This document shows positions 54,068 through 64,000 of a stretch of DNA of 64,000 bases, piece after piece. Each line of letters opens with the position of its first letter. Positions within the stretch are counted from its first letter, which is position 1. The position numbers and the translations under genes are program-made. Source of the DNA: Tilletia caries (lineage: Eukaryota; Basidiomycota; Exobasidiomycetes; Tilletiales; Tilletiaceae); the NCBI GenBank assembly GCA_032718865.1, contig JALUTQ010000045.1, positions 1,860,001 to 1,924,000 of the forward strand. Direction: 5' to 3'. The notes under the pieces were generated by a model. That model ran no database searches. It saw only the letters and a program-made list of their open reading frames with translations, and was not told where the DNA came from.

Positions 54068-56975
54068 ATGGCTCCAAAGAAAGGTGAGCCAAAGAAAGGT
54101 GAGTCCGATCGTCGACTTACAGTTGACCTTGGCATCAAGCTGAGCTCGTTGGCTGATCCGTGTTCCTTCCAGGTGAAAAGCCGACTCCGGCTCGCAAGCA
54201 AGCAGGGCGTAGATCTACAGCGGCTTCGGCTCAAGCTACTGCTCCCGGTGCTGGTTCGTCTGCTGCTCCCGTTGGTGGTTCTGCTGGTGCTCCCTCCGGT
54301 GCTCCTTCCTCTGCAACCGTCGGTGCTGCTGTCGGTGCCCATGGCCCCTCTGCTCCTACTCCTTCTGGTGCTCCTTCTAGTGCTCCCTCCGCTGCTTCCC
54401 CCGCTGCTCCGACCGCAGCACCTACGCCCCTTGGTGCTCCTGGTGCTACCTCTGCTGGTGCTCGTCCTACTGGTGTCGGTCCTACTGGTGCTGGTCCTAA
54501 GGAAGAGCACGGAGTGCCCCGGAATTTCCGCACTCCGGGGAGGACCTCCGCAGCAATTCCGGGGCCTCTCAGGGCATTCCGCATTCCGGTTAAATTACTC
54601 TTCTTTCGGGCGCAGAGCTCCGTATTCCGGGGAAAGATTCAAATTCGTACATCTGGAATTCCGGCTTCCGTCAAAATTTAGGCTTTGATCAATTTTCGAT
54701 TCCTCATTCCGCAGCTCCCGGAATGCGGAATTTCGCCGGATTCCGGGACTCTCCTCCGCAGTCGCAAGATCATATGAAAACGAGTCGACCCCTTTCTAAA
54801 TCGGCTTTGTACTCGTCCACAGTCTACATTGAAGCTCTGCATTGGCCATTTGATGCCTCACTCGCGTCCATTTGCTCCTCTTCAAGCCTCATGTGTCCTG
54901 TTGAGACCACAAGACTGGGTCTCCTCATATGTGAAACTCGCCGGAGAGTCTCATTGATAAATGAAACCCCGAATGAGACCCCACATCACGTGACCCCCCG
55001 GAATCTCCCGGAATCCGGCGGAATTTCGGGAGAATGAGCTTGTCTGACCACAGATTCCGCATTCCGCAAGAAAAGTTACGGCCAAAGCAAGATCTATTCC
55101 GCATTCCGGCTGAGCGGTACCAGGAAATTCCGGCTTCCTGCTTAAAAGGACTAAACTGACAAAAATTGAAAATTAGCATTCCGGGTTCCGGGTACCGCCG
55201 GAACTCTGCCCGGAGTGCCCCGGAATTCCTGCAAACCCATTCCGGGGTCTACTCCGTGCTCTTCCTTAGCTGGTCCTACTGGTGCTCGTCCTACTGGTGC
55301 TGGTCCTACTGGTGCTGGTCCTACTGGTGCTGCTCCTACCGGTGCTGGTCCTACTGGAGGTCTTGCCGCTACACCTAATCGCAATGCTGCAGCGGCAGCT
55401 ACCGCCAACGCCAACGCTGTTGCCCAAGCTGCACAGCAACGACTTAATCAAGTTATGTGGGCGAATTTGACGAAGGCCTTGGAGGACAAAGGCAAAGAAA
55501 TTTCGGAGTCAACCACCGCGAAGATCGACCAAGCACTTCGGCACTATCATGACTCTGCCGAGTCCTTTCGAACGACTCACGAAGTCTGTGCCGACGTTCT
55601 TGAAGTGACGCCAAGCCAGGCTGTCAACAACAAGTTCATCCTCGTTCTGAACGAGGTGCAGCTGGACGAACTGCAAGAGGCTATGCGAGCCTACCGCAAA
55701 GCAGACGAGGTCTCGTCTCAACTCGAGATGGAATTCCGTCAGCTGCAAAAAGACTTCGCACAGCTGAAAACATCGACGAGAGCACGCACCGAATCGTCTT
55801 CGTCCAGTCTTACATCTTCAAACGATGACGAAGATCCGGAGGCAGCACTGGTTCGAGCCGCTACTTCTGGCGGATCGAAGAAGCGCAAGCGGCCCAGAAG
55901 GAAAAGGGCAAAGGTTGCTCGCGGTCAACCGGACAAAAAGATCCAGGTCGCCTTCGAAGAACTCCTTCGAGAAGATTTCGGGATTGAGAAAGGCGCTCTG
56001 TGGCCCGACTATCCCAACGTACCCAAGAGCTCACCTGAATGGCCACGACACCCGGTCCAAGCTGAGGGGGCGGAAGGAGAACAAGCGGTCGGAGAGCCGA
56101 TGGATCGGTTGGACTGGGTGACAGGGAGAATGGATGATGTCAACTTCAAAACAATCTTGCTGAAGCACGCGCGAACGCTCACCGACGAGGCAGAGGCCTA
56201 CGGACTGCCAAACGACGAAGGTCAGCGCGAGTTCGACTACATCTTGAATGCTTGTCGACGCACCTTGGACACTCTCAAGCGGACGTGTAGAGAGCGGCGG
56301 CAGATCGACGCAGACGTGCTGAAGAACAAGAAAGCAGCGAAAGACACAGCCGACCGGCGAAACGCTCGCCGCAAGAACCGTCAAAGAGCTCGTGCCAAAG
56401 CTGCACGGAAACACCCACAGCTCTTTGGCGATGCAGTTGCTGATATGCTTGGGCTCGAGTGTGTCGAGGGCGATGAGACTGATGCAGCACGAAGTGCTTC
56501 GGGCGAGGATGAGGCAATGGTCATCGAGGATCGTAAGATCGTTCGCTCGGTCATTCCGGAGTGGTGGTCGACGGAGAACTATGATCTGCAGAATCGACTG
56601 GAAAAGGCAACCTCCAAGTCAGCATCGGGCTATATTCGACGGTCAGCATTGGTCCTCAAAGCACACAGCGAGGTTCTTCCTCCGGCTATCCCTCGTATCG
56701 CCATCAGTTCAAAGTTTGCTGCCGACCATCCAGAGCTTGTGATCGCGGTCAAGAAGAACAAGCCACCTTACAAGCCGTCACCGGGCGCCATCGCTGAGAA
56801 CGCAGACGCGTTTGGCACCCCGATTGCAAACCTTGCTTTGCCAGTAGCTGCAGGAGACAGCGGCGGTGATGGCGCAGAGAACAGCGGCGGACCTTCGAAT
56901 GCAACGGCAACAGGAAATGGTGCAGGAGGCAGTAGCTCGGGCAACAATGGTGTAGACGTGATGATGGGCACATAG
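54068..56975 (+). CDS. CACTA-associated second protein, interrupted by a MITE
   Basis: ATG at 54068 (MAPKKGEPKKG), an intron to 54172, then an Ala/Pro/Gly/Thr repeat region (GAGPTGARPTGAGP units). A 771 bp MITE splits these repeats at 54497/55269; both sides are in the same frame once the insertion and one target copy are disregarded. After 55385 the protein is conventional: WANLTKALEDKGKEISESTT, a coiled coil near 55660, a basic block (KKRKRPRRKRAKV near 55880), then FEELLREDFGIEKGALWPDY and RRNARRKNRQRARAKAARKH near 56350. The second half alone is open for 586 codons. It faces the transposase at 57266-62809 and probably is the second gene of the same element; DNA-binding is inferred from the basic regions. 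Confidence 0.65.
54084..54172 (+). other. Intron with two tandem 5' splice sites
   Basis: AAAGAAAGGTGAG occurs twice, 15 bases apart (donors at 54084 and 54099), sharing the acceptor at 54172 (TTCCAG). Both leave the same phase, so products would differ by five residues (EPKKG). Confidence 0.6.
54498..55268 (+). mobile_element. MITE (771 bp) filled with ATTCCG motifs
   Basis: 18-base perfect inverted termini (TAAGGAAGAGCACGGAGT and its reverse complement ending at 55268), extending imperfectly to ~28. GCTGGTCC flanks both sides (54490-54497, 55269-55276), an 8-base duplication as in hAT elements, although the host repeat contains this word anyway. The interior has some two dozen ATTCCG/CGGAAT words in both orientations. 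It has no coding capacity. Confidence 0.83.
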
Positions 56976-57265
56976 GAAGTGCTGTTGATTACGAAGCTGT
57001 ACAAGAGAGGAGATTCAGTCGACGATGACTCTACAACCACCGACGTGGCAATGAAACTCACCGAATCTTTGATCCTCACCGGGGGAGACACCGAGCAAAC
57101 CACTAGACGCGATCGTGGTTGCGTCTGAGATAATCCTGCAGGCGGGAAGCAACTCGATCGTGCCTCAGTCGTTGAAACACCAGAAAAGCTTCAGATACTT
57201 CCTGACGATACGATCCGTCAGAGCATGGTCAAATCCTGGCATGACGCTTTGACGTGCGCGTTGTC
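56976..57265. other. Gap between convergent CACTA genes
   Basis: Serves as 3' ends of both. No gene seen. Confidence 0.5.
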
Positions 57266-59387
57266 CTACAACGTAGAGTCTTGTCTGGATGCCAGTCGCA
57301 GCAGAAAAGCGATGCGAAACGATGGACTCGATCTTGAACAAGTCTTGAGTGTGAGGTGATCCGGGCGATGCATCGACAACCGCCAGCGTCCGTGTGACAT
57401 TGGCGTTGCTCGCGAGCCCGTGCTCAAGAAGGACATATGTCCATACTTGAGACTAGCGTGCTTCTCGAGCCGACGAATGACTTTGGTACCGCCTTCAGAG
57501 CGCGTAGGAACGGCATCGGGATTGGATAACTTGATATGGTTGACAAGAGCCACATACAGGTCGAGAGGAACGTCATAAGACTGTCCGGGCGAGACTTCAA
57601 CCTCGACAAATCCGGTCTTGCTGAGGATCGAATGCGCGTCGAGCCTCAGGGGAATGGTGAACTTGATGGGAGGGACTCGATCCGAGAGAAGATTCATGGG
57701 GTTCTGCGCCAAAAACATTTCAAAGCGCGCTCGGTTGCAGAAGGCTGTGGTGTAAGAGGACTCGATCTCCCCATTCCGATGGCGATTGGTGGATGTTTTG
57801 CCGAGTTGACCGTTCATCCTTTCGAAGTGGTATGCGGAGAAGTTCCAGGCGGGTCCAAATCGACGAACATGCTCGGAGAGGTGGAGGATGAGATGGGTAT
57901 TATACACAATCCACTTCTCTCCGAAGATTGTTGCCTGCCCACGCCCAAAAGCTCGAACAAGATACTCCATGTCGGCTGCCTCCTGAGAGGTAATGTAGCG
58001 TCGTGAGCTCAAGGTGGCTGCCGCAGACAGATATGCCACGTTATGGAAGATTTGTCTCGCATGACACTCCTGGGAGGGGGAGGTGGTGGTCCGTTGTCTT
58101 GTTGACCTGCAGCACTAGTCGGAGCACGGGAACGAGCGCGGGTACTGGTAGACGAGTTCGGTTCTGTTGTCTCCTTGGTTGGAACCTCGAACTTCAAGTC
58201 GGAGTTTTCGCCAATCTCCTTCTTCCATGCAACAAACAAGACCAAGACGAGCAGCCGCCGCCCGAGCGTGGACCAGTGCGCAGCGGTTGCGGAGACACCT
58301 CCAGGGTCTCCGAGTCGATGGTCCGGCGCCTGCTCTGACTGTGGTACCGAGCTTGACTTCAATGCTGCCTGAATAGCAAGGAGATGAGCTGGGGTGACAG
58401 TCTTGCCGAGAATCAGAGTCCGATGAAAGAGTCGTTTGACTAGGCCGAGTTCCAAGCTGTGCATCGAGTCTACCGGCGCACGTAATACCGACTTCCAGTA
58501 CGGCAACGAGGTCAAGGCAGACGGACGGGCACCGGTAGTCCTCTCATGCTCCTCCCGTGAAGCCTTGTTGCTGAAAGGACGATCAAAACGAATCGAATCT
58601 TGACGATGCCCTTCAGGGTCGCGACTCGTAGCAGGAGCTTCGAATGCGGTGGTCTTGCTCGAGAATTCGACTTCGCAGAAGCCACAGAATTGTCCTTTTC
58701 GCACCGAATGAGAGGGGAAGCCACAGATCTTGTTTCTCTCGACAGAGTCGCCAACATAGAAAAGAACTCGCAGGCGAACCATTCGTCCAGTAGGGGCAGC
58801 ATGAGTCCGAATGGTCTTGCCGTTGGAAAACTCTTTGAGCTCGTCCAGGAGAGGTTGCAGATAGCCACCGACTTTGGTGGCTGAGGGCTCCTTGGGACCG
58901 GGCGTACATCCGACAAGGTATGTTAACGCCTGTAGATGTCGAAGACGCGGTGGTAAGTTGAGAACCGTCATCATGATCGCTCCGGTAGAGTGCCATGAAG
59001 TATACTGGCTTCTGAATGGGGAGAACCAGTCGATCCCAAGGGCGCAAAGAAGGGAAAGAGAATGATTGGTATACCTCGTTCCGTGCTCGTCAACCTCCTC
59101 CGACCATGCAGATCCATCGTACACGTCGCGCATACCTTCAGCAGGACGACGATCCCTCCATTCCTGCAATGCGACCTCGATGCCTGGTTGGTTGAGTAGC
59201 CAAGATAGCCAGGTTGCGAGCGGCTGATACAAGAAAAGAACTTTTGGTTTACCGGGGCGCTCGTACAGCGCCTCTCCGCACAATTCGCAGTTGATGATGC
59301 CACTGGTTGTTGCCGAAAGTGTCTCGCAGGCAGGACACACCGCATATCGAACAAAAGATGGGCAAAGTCCGAGTTGTGTCCTGACCG
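57266..59387 (-). pseudogene. CACTA/EnSpm-type transposase, C-terminal part
   Basis: Minus strand from 59387: TQLGLCPSFVRYAVCPACET (zinc-ribbon-like CPAC...CELC), PKVLFLYQPLATWLSWLLNQ, then YDGSAWSEEVDEHG, LSLLCALGIDWFSPFRSQYT, LPPRLRHLQALTYLVGCTPG, FCGFCEVEF, and VDSMHSLELGLVKRLFHRTL near 58460, matching the DxMHxxxLG motif of Tnp2-type transposases. Near 58060 the frame changes (short intron or indel) to HNVAYLSAAATLSSRRYITS, then NTHLILHLSEHVRRFGPAWN and FSAYHFERMNGQLGKTSTNR near 57800, the conserved late block. It ends at 57266. It is separated from its N-terminal part by an LTR retrotransposon. Confidence 0.8.
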
Positions 59388-59656
59388 TGTACAAGTGTGA
59401 CACTTGCAAGAGAAGAGGAGACTGTTGTTGAATGAGTGATGACTGAGGGAAGCTAAGTACAAGTGAGGAGTGAAAGAGAAGTGAAGTAATCGAGCGAGAA
59501 GCGTGGGAAATGTGGAGGAAGGGCTCTCGGCCGAGAGGAAGCGAGTGGTGAGAGAAAATGGAGAGAGAAAGTGAGGGAGATTAGATATGATAAGGAAATA
59601 GGAATGGGGAAAGAACAATGAGGAGAATGACAGTGAGTCCAGTCCATACTAGCACA
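59388..59656 (-). repeat. LTR (3' in element orientation)
   Basis: 269 bases, direct repeat of 61677-61945; differences include GCAAG/GCAGG near the left end and GAGTCC/GAGCCC near the right end. Confidence 0.92.
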
Positions 59657-61658
59657 TGCCCACCCTTTGAAGACGACTGTCCCGAGTCGGCATGGGAACT
59701 GCAATGTGCGTTGGGCACGTAGTGAACGAGGACTAGAGCGCAGTGAAGAGTGGAATGGACTGATGAAGTGAGAGGAACTCTGGTAACCACCGCTGGCTTG
59801 AGTCGACGCCGGTGCGTCCTCGACCTTGTCCATCTCCGTCTGATCGTTTGTGGGAGGCGGCGAGGCGCCGCGGTAGCAGCCGACGCCGGCATGACCGGCG
59901 GAAAGCCGTCCAGCAACCGATCGAGCTTGAGTATGAGACTCTTGCTCGAAGCTTCCGCCTCCGTCCTGACTCGTGAATGCGGTCCCGATCGCGGCCCGCG
60001 CACCGCCGATGACAGCGGGGTGGGAGACAACTGACAAGGTGTGTGGGAAGCCTTCGCCGGAGATCGGTATGGCCAGCTGATGTACGACGACTGTAAGTCG
60101 GTCCGAAGCAGTCTGAGGAGTGAGGAGGCACTTCGAGCAGGTCGGACGATTGGGAGGTGGCCCCGGTGGTGGTAGTAGAAGGAGCTGTCGCACACACAGT
60201 GGTATCTGCTGCTGCGGCCAAGCCGATGCGCTACTCGTCGCGGGACGCGGAAGACGGCGATGTAGCCCCACTTCTTGCCGAGCTGGACAATGGTAGTGAC
60301 GGCCTGGTGTAACGCGTCGGTGCTCCAAACGCTGACAATGAACTGCTTGACGCGTTCGACAGAGGCACTCTTGGCATCGTTGGACGTTGGGAGTCTTCCG
60401 GTCGACCCAGCTGCTAGCACGATCGGCGTAGTTGCTGGAGATCTGCTGGTGTACACCAGCGCGATAGCTCTTGTGAATCTGGTCAATGCGCTCCTTTCCC
60501 TTGTGGTGAGTCCGGATGTCCGGATGAATGTCCGGAAGTGATCGTAAAGCAACAACGAGACTCCGTAACCGATGCCGATGGCACCTCGAGCCGGGAAGCC
60601 GAAATGAGCAGTTGCTACGCGTACCACGGTCATTGCGATCCCCATCCGAAGTCCTTTCGAGACGCGCCGCGATCGAGAGCCACTGCGGAGAGGTTCGCGC
60701 CCGGGAAAAGATGGAGGTGCCAGATGCATAGCTGGTAGAGGCTCCCTTGAGCCCGTCAGCGATTCCTTCTTCTGTTTTGATTCCTGCCGAGTGCCGGGCT
60801 CGAATGCTGCTGCTGTTGCCGCTACCGATCATAGGGAAAAGTGAGACAAGAAAGGCGTCGCCCGCCACTCAATCTCAATGCGCATGCGGAGGGATTTCTC
60901 GACCTCGACGCGCGACAGAGATGGGTTGAAGTTGGCCGCCGGTCCGCGGTCGAAAAAAACGTGTAGACGGAGAAGTGGAAGCCAACGGTCTGCTGCTGAG
61001 TGGAGAACCGCCCGCTGCGTGTTGTTGTGGGACCGCCGCGCATGTTGTCGGAGCTGATGAGTTCGTGGTCTCCTGGGTGCTAAATGCTGATCAGTGTGGT
61101 CTAACCGCTGAAAGGAGTTGAAGCCTGAAGGGAGGCCGCTCAAAGCCAAAAGGAGGCTGATCGGAGGCGAAGAAAGAGGTGCAAAGAGGACGAGATGTGC
61201 GCATCGGAGCGAGGGGTGTTGGAAGCCAAGAAGGGCTGTTGAGAGCCGAAGCTGGGAGAGACTCTGCTGGGAGACGACAACCAGAAGGAGGCTGCTGAGA
61301 ACTGGCGGAAAGCTGCTGAGAGCCGAAAGAAGGTGAAGGCATAAGAGTTGTAGGCTGCTTGAGGCCGAGAGGAGCTGCTGGGAGCCAAGGTGGTTCTGAC
61401 TGGGCCGAGCCGTGCATGCTTTTGCCCTTGGGGGCGGTCATGGCGGTCATGGGGGTGGGGTCGCTGCTGGGGCCTGGTACTCTGGGAGTGGAACCCCAAG
61501 ACGTAGGCACTGGGGCCGTCGAGGCGCTGGGGCCGTCGAGGCGCTGGGGCCGCTGATAGTGGCGTTGGAACCGGGAGGCTGCTGGGAGCCGATGGCGGTG
61601 CTGGGACCGCTGAGCGCTGGCGTGGGCCTCTCGCCTGCGTCTGTCGCTCAGCGAGAGA

Positions 61659-61676
61659 GATACACTCTCATCACCA
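61659..61676 (-). promoter_or_regulatory. Putative primer binding site of the LTR element
   Basis: Minus-strand TGGTGATGAGAGTGTATC starts directly after the LTR. The same TGGTGATGAG follows the LTR end at 44598 in the related copy. The tRNA is not identified. Confidence 0.55.
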
Positions 61677-61945
61677 TGTACAAGTGTGACACTTGCAGGA
61701 GAAGAGGAGACTGTTGTTGAATGAGTGATGACTGAGGGAAGCTAAGTACAAGTGAGGAGTGAAAGAGAAGTGAAGTAATCGAGCGAGAAGCGTGGGAAAT
61801 GTGGAGGAAGGGCTCTCGGCCGAGAGGAAGCGAGTGGTGAGAGAAAATGGAGAGAGAAAGTGAGGGAGATTAGATATGATAAGGAAATAGGAATGGGGAA
61901 AGAACAATGAGGAGAATGACAGTGAGCCCAGTCCATACTAGCACA
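61677..61945 (-). repeat. LTR (5' in element orientation)
   Basis: 269 bases, direct repeat of 59388-59656. Confidence 0.92.
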
Positions 61946-62809
61946 GACCGTCGACAGCTGTTTGGGAGGCTGATCTCGGGCGCCGGAGAGAAGAGGGAAT
62001 ACAACGACGGCAAAGAATATGAGCAGCAAGCCAGCTGCTTCTCGGCTGACGCCGTAGAACGCGCTCAGTGCGAGCACCAGGATCAAGAACGACCTTGTGA
62101 CCTCGTCGTAGGATGGTTCTGGAACGAGTGGGCCTTCCGATACCGATGCGGATGCTGATGATGCGGCTATGGCTTCTGATGGGATGCGAACCTCGTCGAT
62201 GTCGTCTTCGCCAAAAGCTTGTCGAGTCGCATCGAGGATGGCCTCCGGCTCGACGCCGTCTCCAAACTCTTCATTATCTTCATCTTCGCTCTCCTCTGGC
62301 GACGAGATCCCATTAAATGCAGATGCCGAGTTTTCAACGGTGGAAAATGCTGGGGCCGGGGGCTCGTAGTCGTCGAATATGCCGAAATCAGAGCTCCCTT
62401 CCTGCTCTTTATAGTGGCTGGAGAAGGTGTATTCTGAGGTGCTGTTGTTGCTTGGCCCGGCGACGTGTGAGGAAGATGAGGACTGGACCTGTGTCTGTTG
62501 AAGAACTGCGCTTCGAGAACGCCTCCTTGACTCTGATCCCAACCCACTCCGAGACTGATTCTGTAGGTTAAGCCGATCCCTTTCCTGTCTCTTGATGCGC
62601 TCCTCGTCTGCTGCTCGTTGCTCCTCCTGGTGATAATGCCATGTTCGTCTCGCAACTGCCTTCATCTTGCCGGGACCTTGAGCGCATTTTCGAACGGTGC
62701 AGTTGCACCACCATACGTCTTTCGCTGGGTCTTTGCCGGGCTTCGGCGGTCGTATCGAGCTAAGTAGCAGCGATGAAGCATTGCCATTGCGGGTGGGAGG
62801 CATCTGCAT
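61946..62809 (-). pseudogene. CACTA/EnSpm-type transposase, N-terminal part
   Basis: ATG at 62809 (MQMPPTRNGNASSLLLSSIR). A zinc-ribbon-like start (VWWCNCTVRKCAQGPGKMKA, with a following RRTWHYHQEEQ) is typical of fungal CACTA transposases. Then come Ser/Glu-rich linker (SSPEESEDEDNEEFGDGVEP) and hydrophobic helices (LILVLALSAFYGVSREAAGL). The frame runs to the retrotransposon edge at 61946 and its reading frame continues in phase at 59387 on the other side. The splitting insertion is the only lesion seen here. Confidence 0.8.
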
Positions 62810-63667
62810 GAGTGGATATGATAGGGGTCACCATCAGCGAAAGATAAGAGTCAGCGAGCAGTTATCGGTGATACGCGTAGCGACGTAGAGCATAGAGCAG
62901 AACATGAGCGCGCTCTACTCACCGAGGTCAGAGGGTTGTATGCGCTTGAGGGATGCCGAGTGTGTGCGCTTGAGGGATGCCGAGTGTCTGCGCTTGCCTG
63001 GTTGGAGGGCGGAAGGTGGTGCAAGGTTGGAGGGTGAAGGTGGCCGCTCGCCGATGGATCGCCTAAGTACCAATTTGCCCGTCCATGGCAGCGCGAGCCC
63101 TGTGCGAGCCTGCGAGAAAGCACATGTAGATGATCGCTCGTCCAGCCCGGCGCGAGGTCTGCGCGAGCGTTTTGAAATCTCGAAATTCGCCTGAGTTGGG
63201 ATTCGCCCGCCCGTGGTAGGGCGAGGTCTGTGCGAGCGTTCTGAAAAAATGAGTGCATCAGCGCGCGTTGAGCTCAGCGCGAGGGTTGCGCGAGGCCTGC
63301 GTGAGCTGTTCATGGGATCGAATCTGGAAAGGTGCTCGCCCGAGGCCAGTGCGAGTACTGTGCGAGGTGATGTTGCGCTGGATCTCAGAGCGAGTGACTT
63401 GCGCGAGACCCCCTCGCCCAGACTTGAGTGAGCGAGACCTGGGCGAAGGTGCGTCTCGCAGACCCGGCGAGCACTCAGCACATGCGCGAGAACCCCCCAA
63501 ATCCCTGATGAGTGATCTGTACGATATCTGTCTCGGCCGACAGAGTGCGCATTCGCCGAATCGCCGAGTGATGCGTGCCCGCCCACTGCCCAGCTCGCCA
63601 ACCTTTCTTCTGGAGGTGCTCGACGTCGACACTCGCTCGCACAGTCACAACACACATCGGCAGCAAG
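62810..63667. other. Repeat-rich flank
   Basis: No gene seen. A 23-base unit (GCGCTTGAGGGATGCCGAGTG) is repeated in tandem at 62940-62995. From 63090 to 63480 GCGCGAG, TGTGCGAG and CTGCGCGAG words recur at irregular spacing, as at 51985-52215. Confidence 0.5.
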
Positions 63668-64000
63668 ATGGCATCGAACTCTGCGACTGCAGGCGCTGGA
63701 GCAAGCGCAGGCTCAGGCTCAGGCTCGGCCGCCGCGCCCTTCTCGCTCACGACAACACCCACGCAAGAGCAAGTGCTCAAGCTCGTCGATGGCGCTCCCA
63801 ACGGGAAGATCGAAGACAGCCGGACTCTCGTCGCAGCACCAACAGCAGATGCAGCAGCGCAGGATGCGGGTGCAGCCTTCAAGCTGCGCGCGCAATGGCA
63901 GCTCACTCTCCAGGGTGTCCTCAACTCGCTCTCCTCGCGCGAAATGATCACCTACAGTAACCACGACGAGCTCTCCTTTGCGCTCACATCGGAGGGGGCC
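63668..64000 (+). CDS. Start of an unrecognised gene, cut by the window end
   Basis: ATG at 63668 (MASNSATAGAGASAGSGSGS) opens a frame with no stop to the end (111 codons). After a Gly/Ser/Ala leader it reads AAPFSLTTTPTQEQVLKLVD, GKIEDSRTLVAAPTADAAAQ and WQLTLQGVLNSLSSREMITY with good codon structure. No family named; the rest lies beyond the window. Confidence 0.55.
   Translation, partial: MASNSATAGAGASAGSGSGSAAAPFSLTTTPTQEQVLKLVDGAPNGKIEDSRTLVAAPTADAAAQDAGAAFKLRAQWQLTLQGVLNSLSSREMITYSNHDELSFALTSEGA

Larger units (their letters stand above)
59388..61945 (-). mobile_element. LTR retrotransposon inserted in the CACTA transposase (2,558 bp)
   Basis: LTRs at 59388-59656 and 61677-61945 are both 269 bases (TGTACAAGTG...CTAGCACA on +) with only a few differences. 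The target duplication GACCG is at 59383-59387 and 61946-61950. On the minus strand the sequence right after the 5' LTR (61676 leftwards) is TGGTGATGAGAGTG, a plausible primer site, which sets the orientation. The ~2 kb interior has Ser/Pro-rich and basic open frames but no reverse transcriptase, integrase or protease motif that I can see, so it looks non-autonomous. Near-identical LTRs imply recent insertion. Confidence 0.92.

Noticed and set aside
53800..63000. CACTA-type terminal inverted repeats for the element at 54-62.8 kb
   Set aside because: CACTA words on the left are part of the AT-rich MITE and no matching TAGTG end is visible on the right, so the element bounds stay open.
1..64000. 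tRNA, rRNA or CRISPR features
   Set aside because: No cloverleaf-like sequence, rRNA block or regularly spaced repeat-spacer array was seen.

Overview
This window is fungal nuclear DNA. Its genes carry short GT-AG introns of about 58-95 bases, and the gene families are those of a basidiomycete; a smut-like lineage (Ustilaginomycotina) fits best, but that last step is inference. Gene density is low, and most of the window is transposable elements, repeats and broken copies of conserved housekeeping genes. I could not run any search, so family names rest on motifs and remembered family architecture.

Layout. 1-2.3 kb: two small secreted or membrane proteins facing each other. 2.4-6.5 kb: an LTR-like scrap and two direct copies of a ~290 bp repeat around a broken CFT1 (CPSF160) segment, followed by a broken MAS1 (mitochondrial processing peptidase beta). 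7-12 kb: an intact but very divergent histone H4 gene, an F-box-like gene, a coiled-coil gene, and clusters of a TTGACG motif. 12.7-18.6 kb: an almost full-length autonomous Helitron gene (Rep plus Pif1 helicase) with frameshifts and one nonsense codon. 19-25.8 kb: a broken gene of a fungal nucleotidyltransferase-like family, a TTGACG hairpin, an intact two-exon gene, and a gene with a 129 bp tandem repeat. 27.5-29.8 kb: a PP2C phosphatase copy whose middle is replaced by a GH9 cellulase segment, with a small secreted protein gene antisense at its end.

30.6-34.5 kb is a complete PIF/Harbinger DNA transposon with terminal inverted repeats, a 3 bp target duplication, an intact DDE transposase and an intact Myb/SANT-like partner gene. 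36.4-43.9 kb is a run of same-strand, abutting, broken gene pieces: BTB protein, NIPA transporter, PAT1, DUR3, Stealth-type protein and a second MAS1 tail. 44.5-49 kb holds a degenerate LTR-element copy and a broken coiled-coil gene.

49-51.5 kb is a gag-only LTR retroelement with a primer site matching initiator tRNA-Met. 52.8-53.4 kb is an AT-rich hAT-like MITE with an 8 bp target duplication. 54-62.8 kb is a CACTA/EnSpm-type element with two convergent genes: one is interrupted by a 771 bp MITE, the other (the transposase) is split by a 2.56 kb LTR retrotransposon with identical-length LTRs and a 5 bp target duplication. The window ends inside a new gene on the + strand.

Overall the window reads as a nested transposon-rich compartment where duplicated host gene pieces collect and decay. 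Several frameshifts fall in short homopolymers, so some could be sequencing errors; the nonsense codons, internal deletions and chimeric joints cannot be explained that way.
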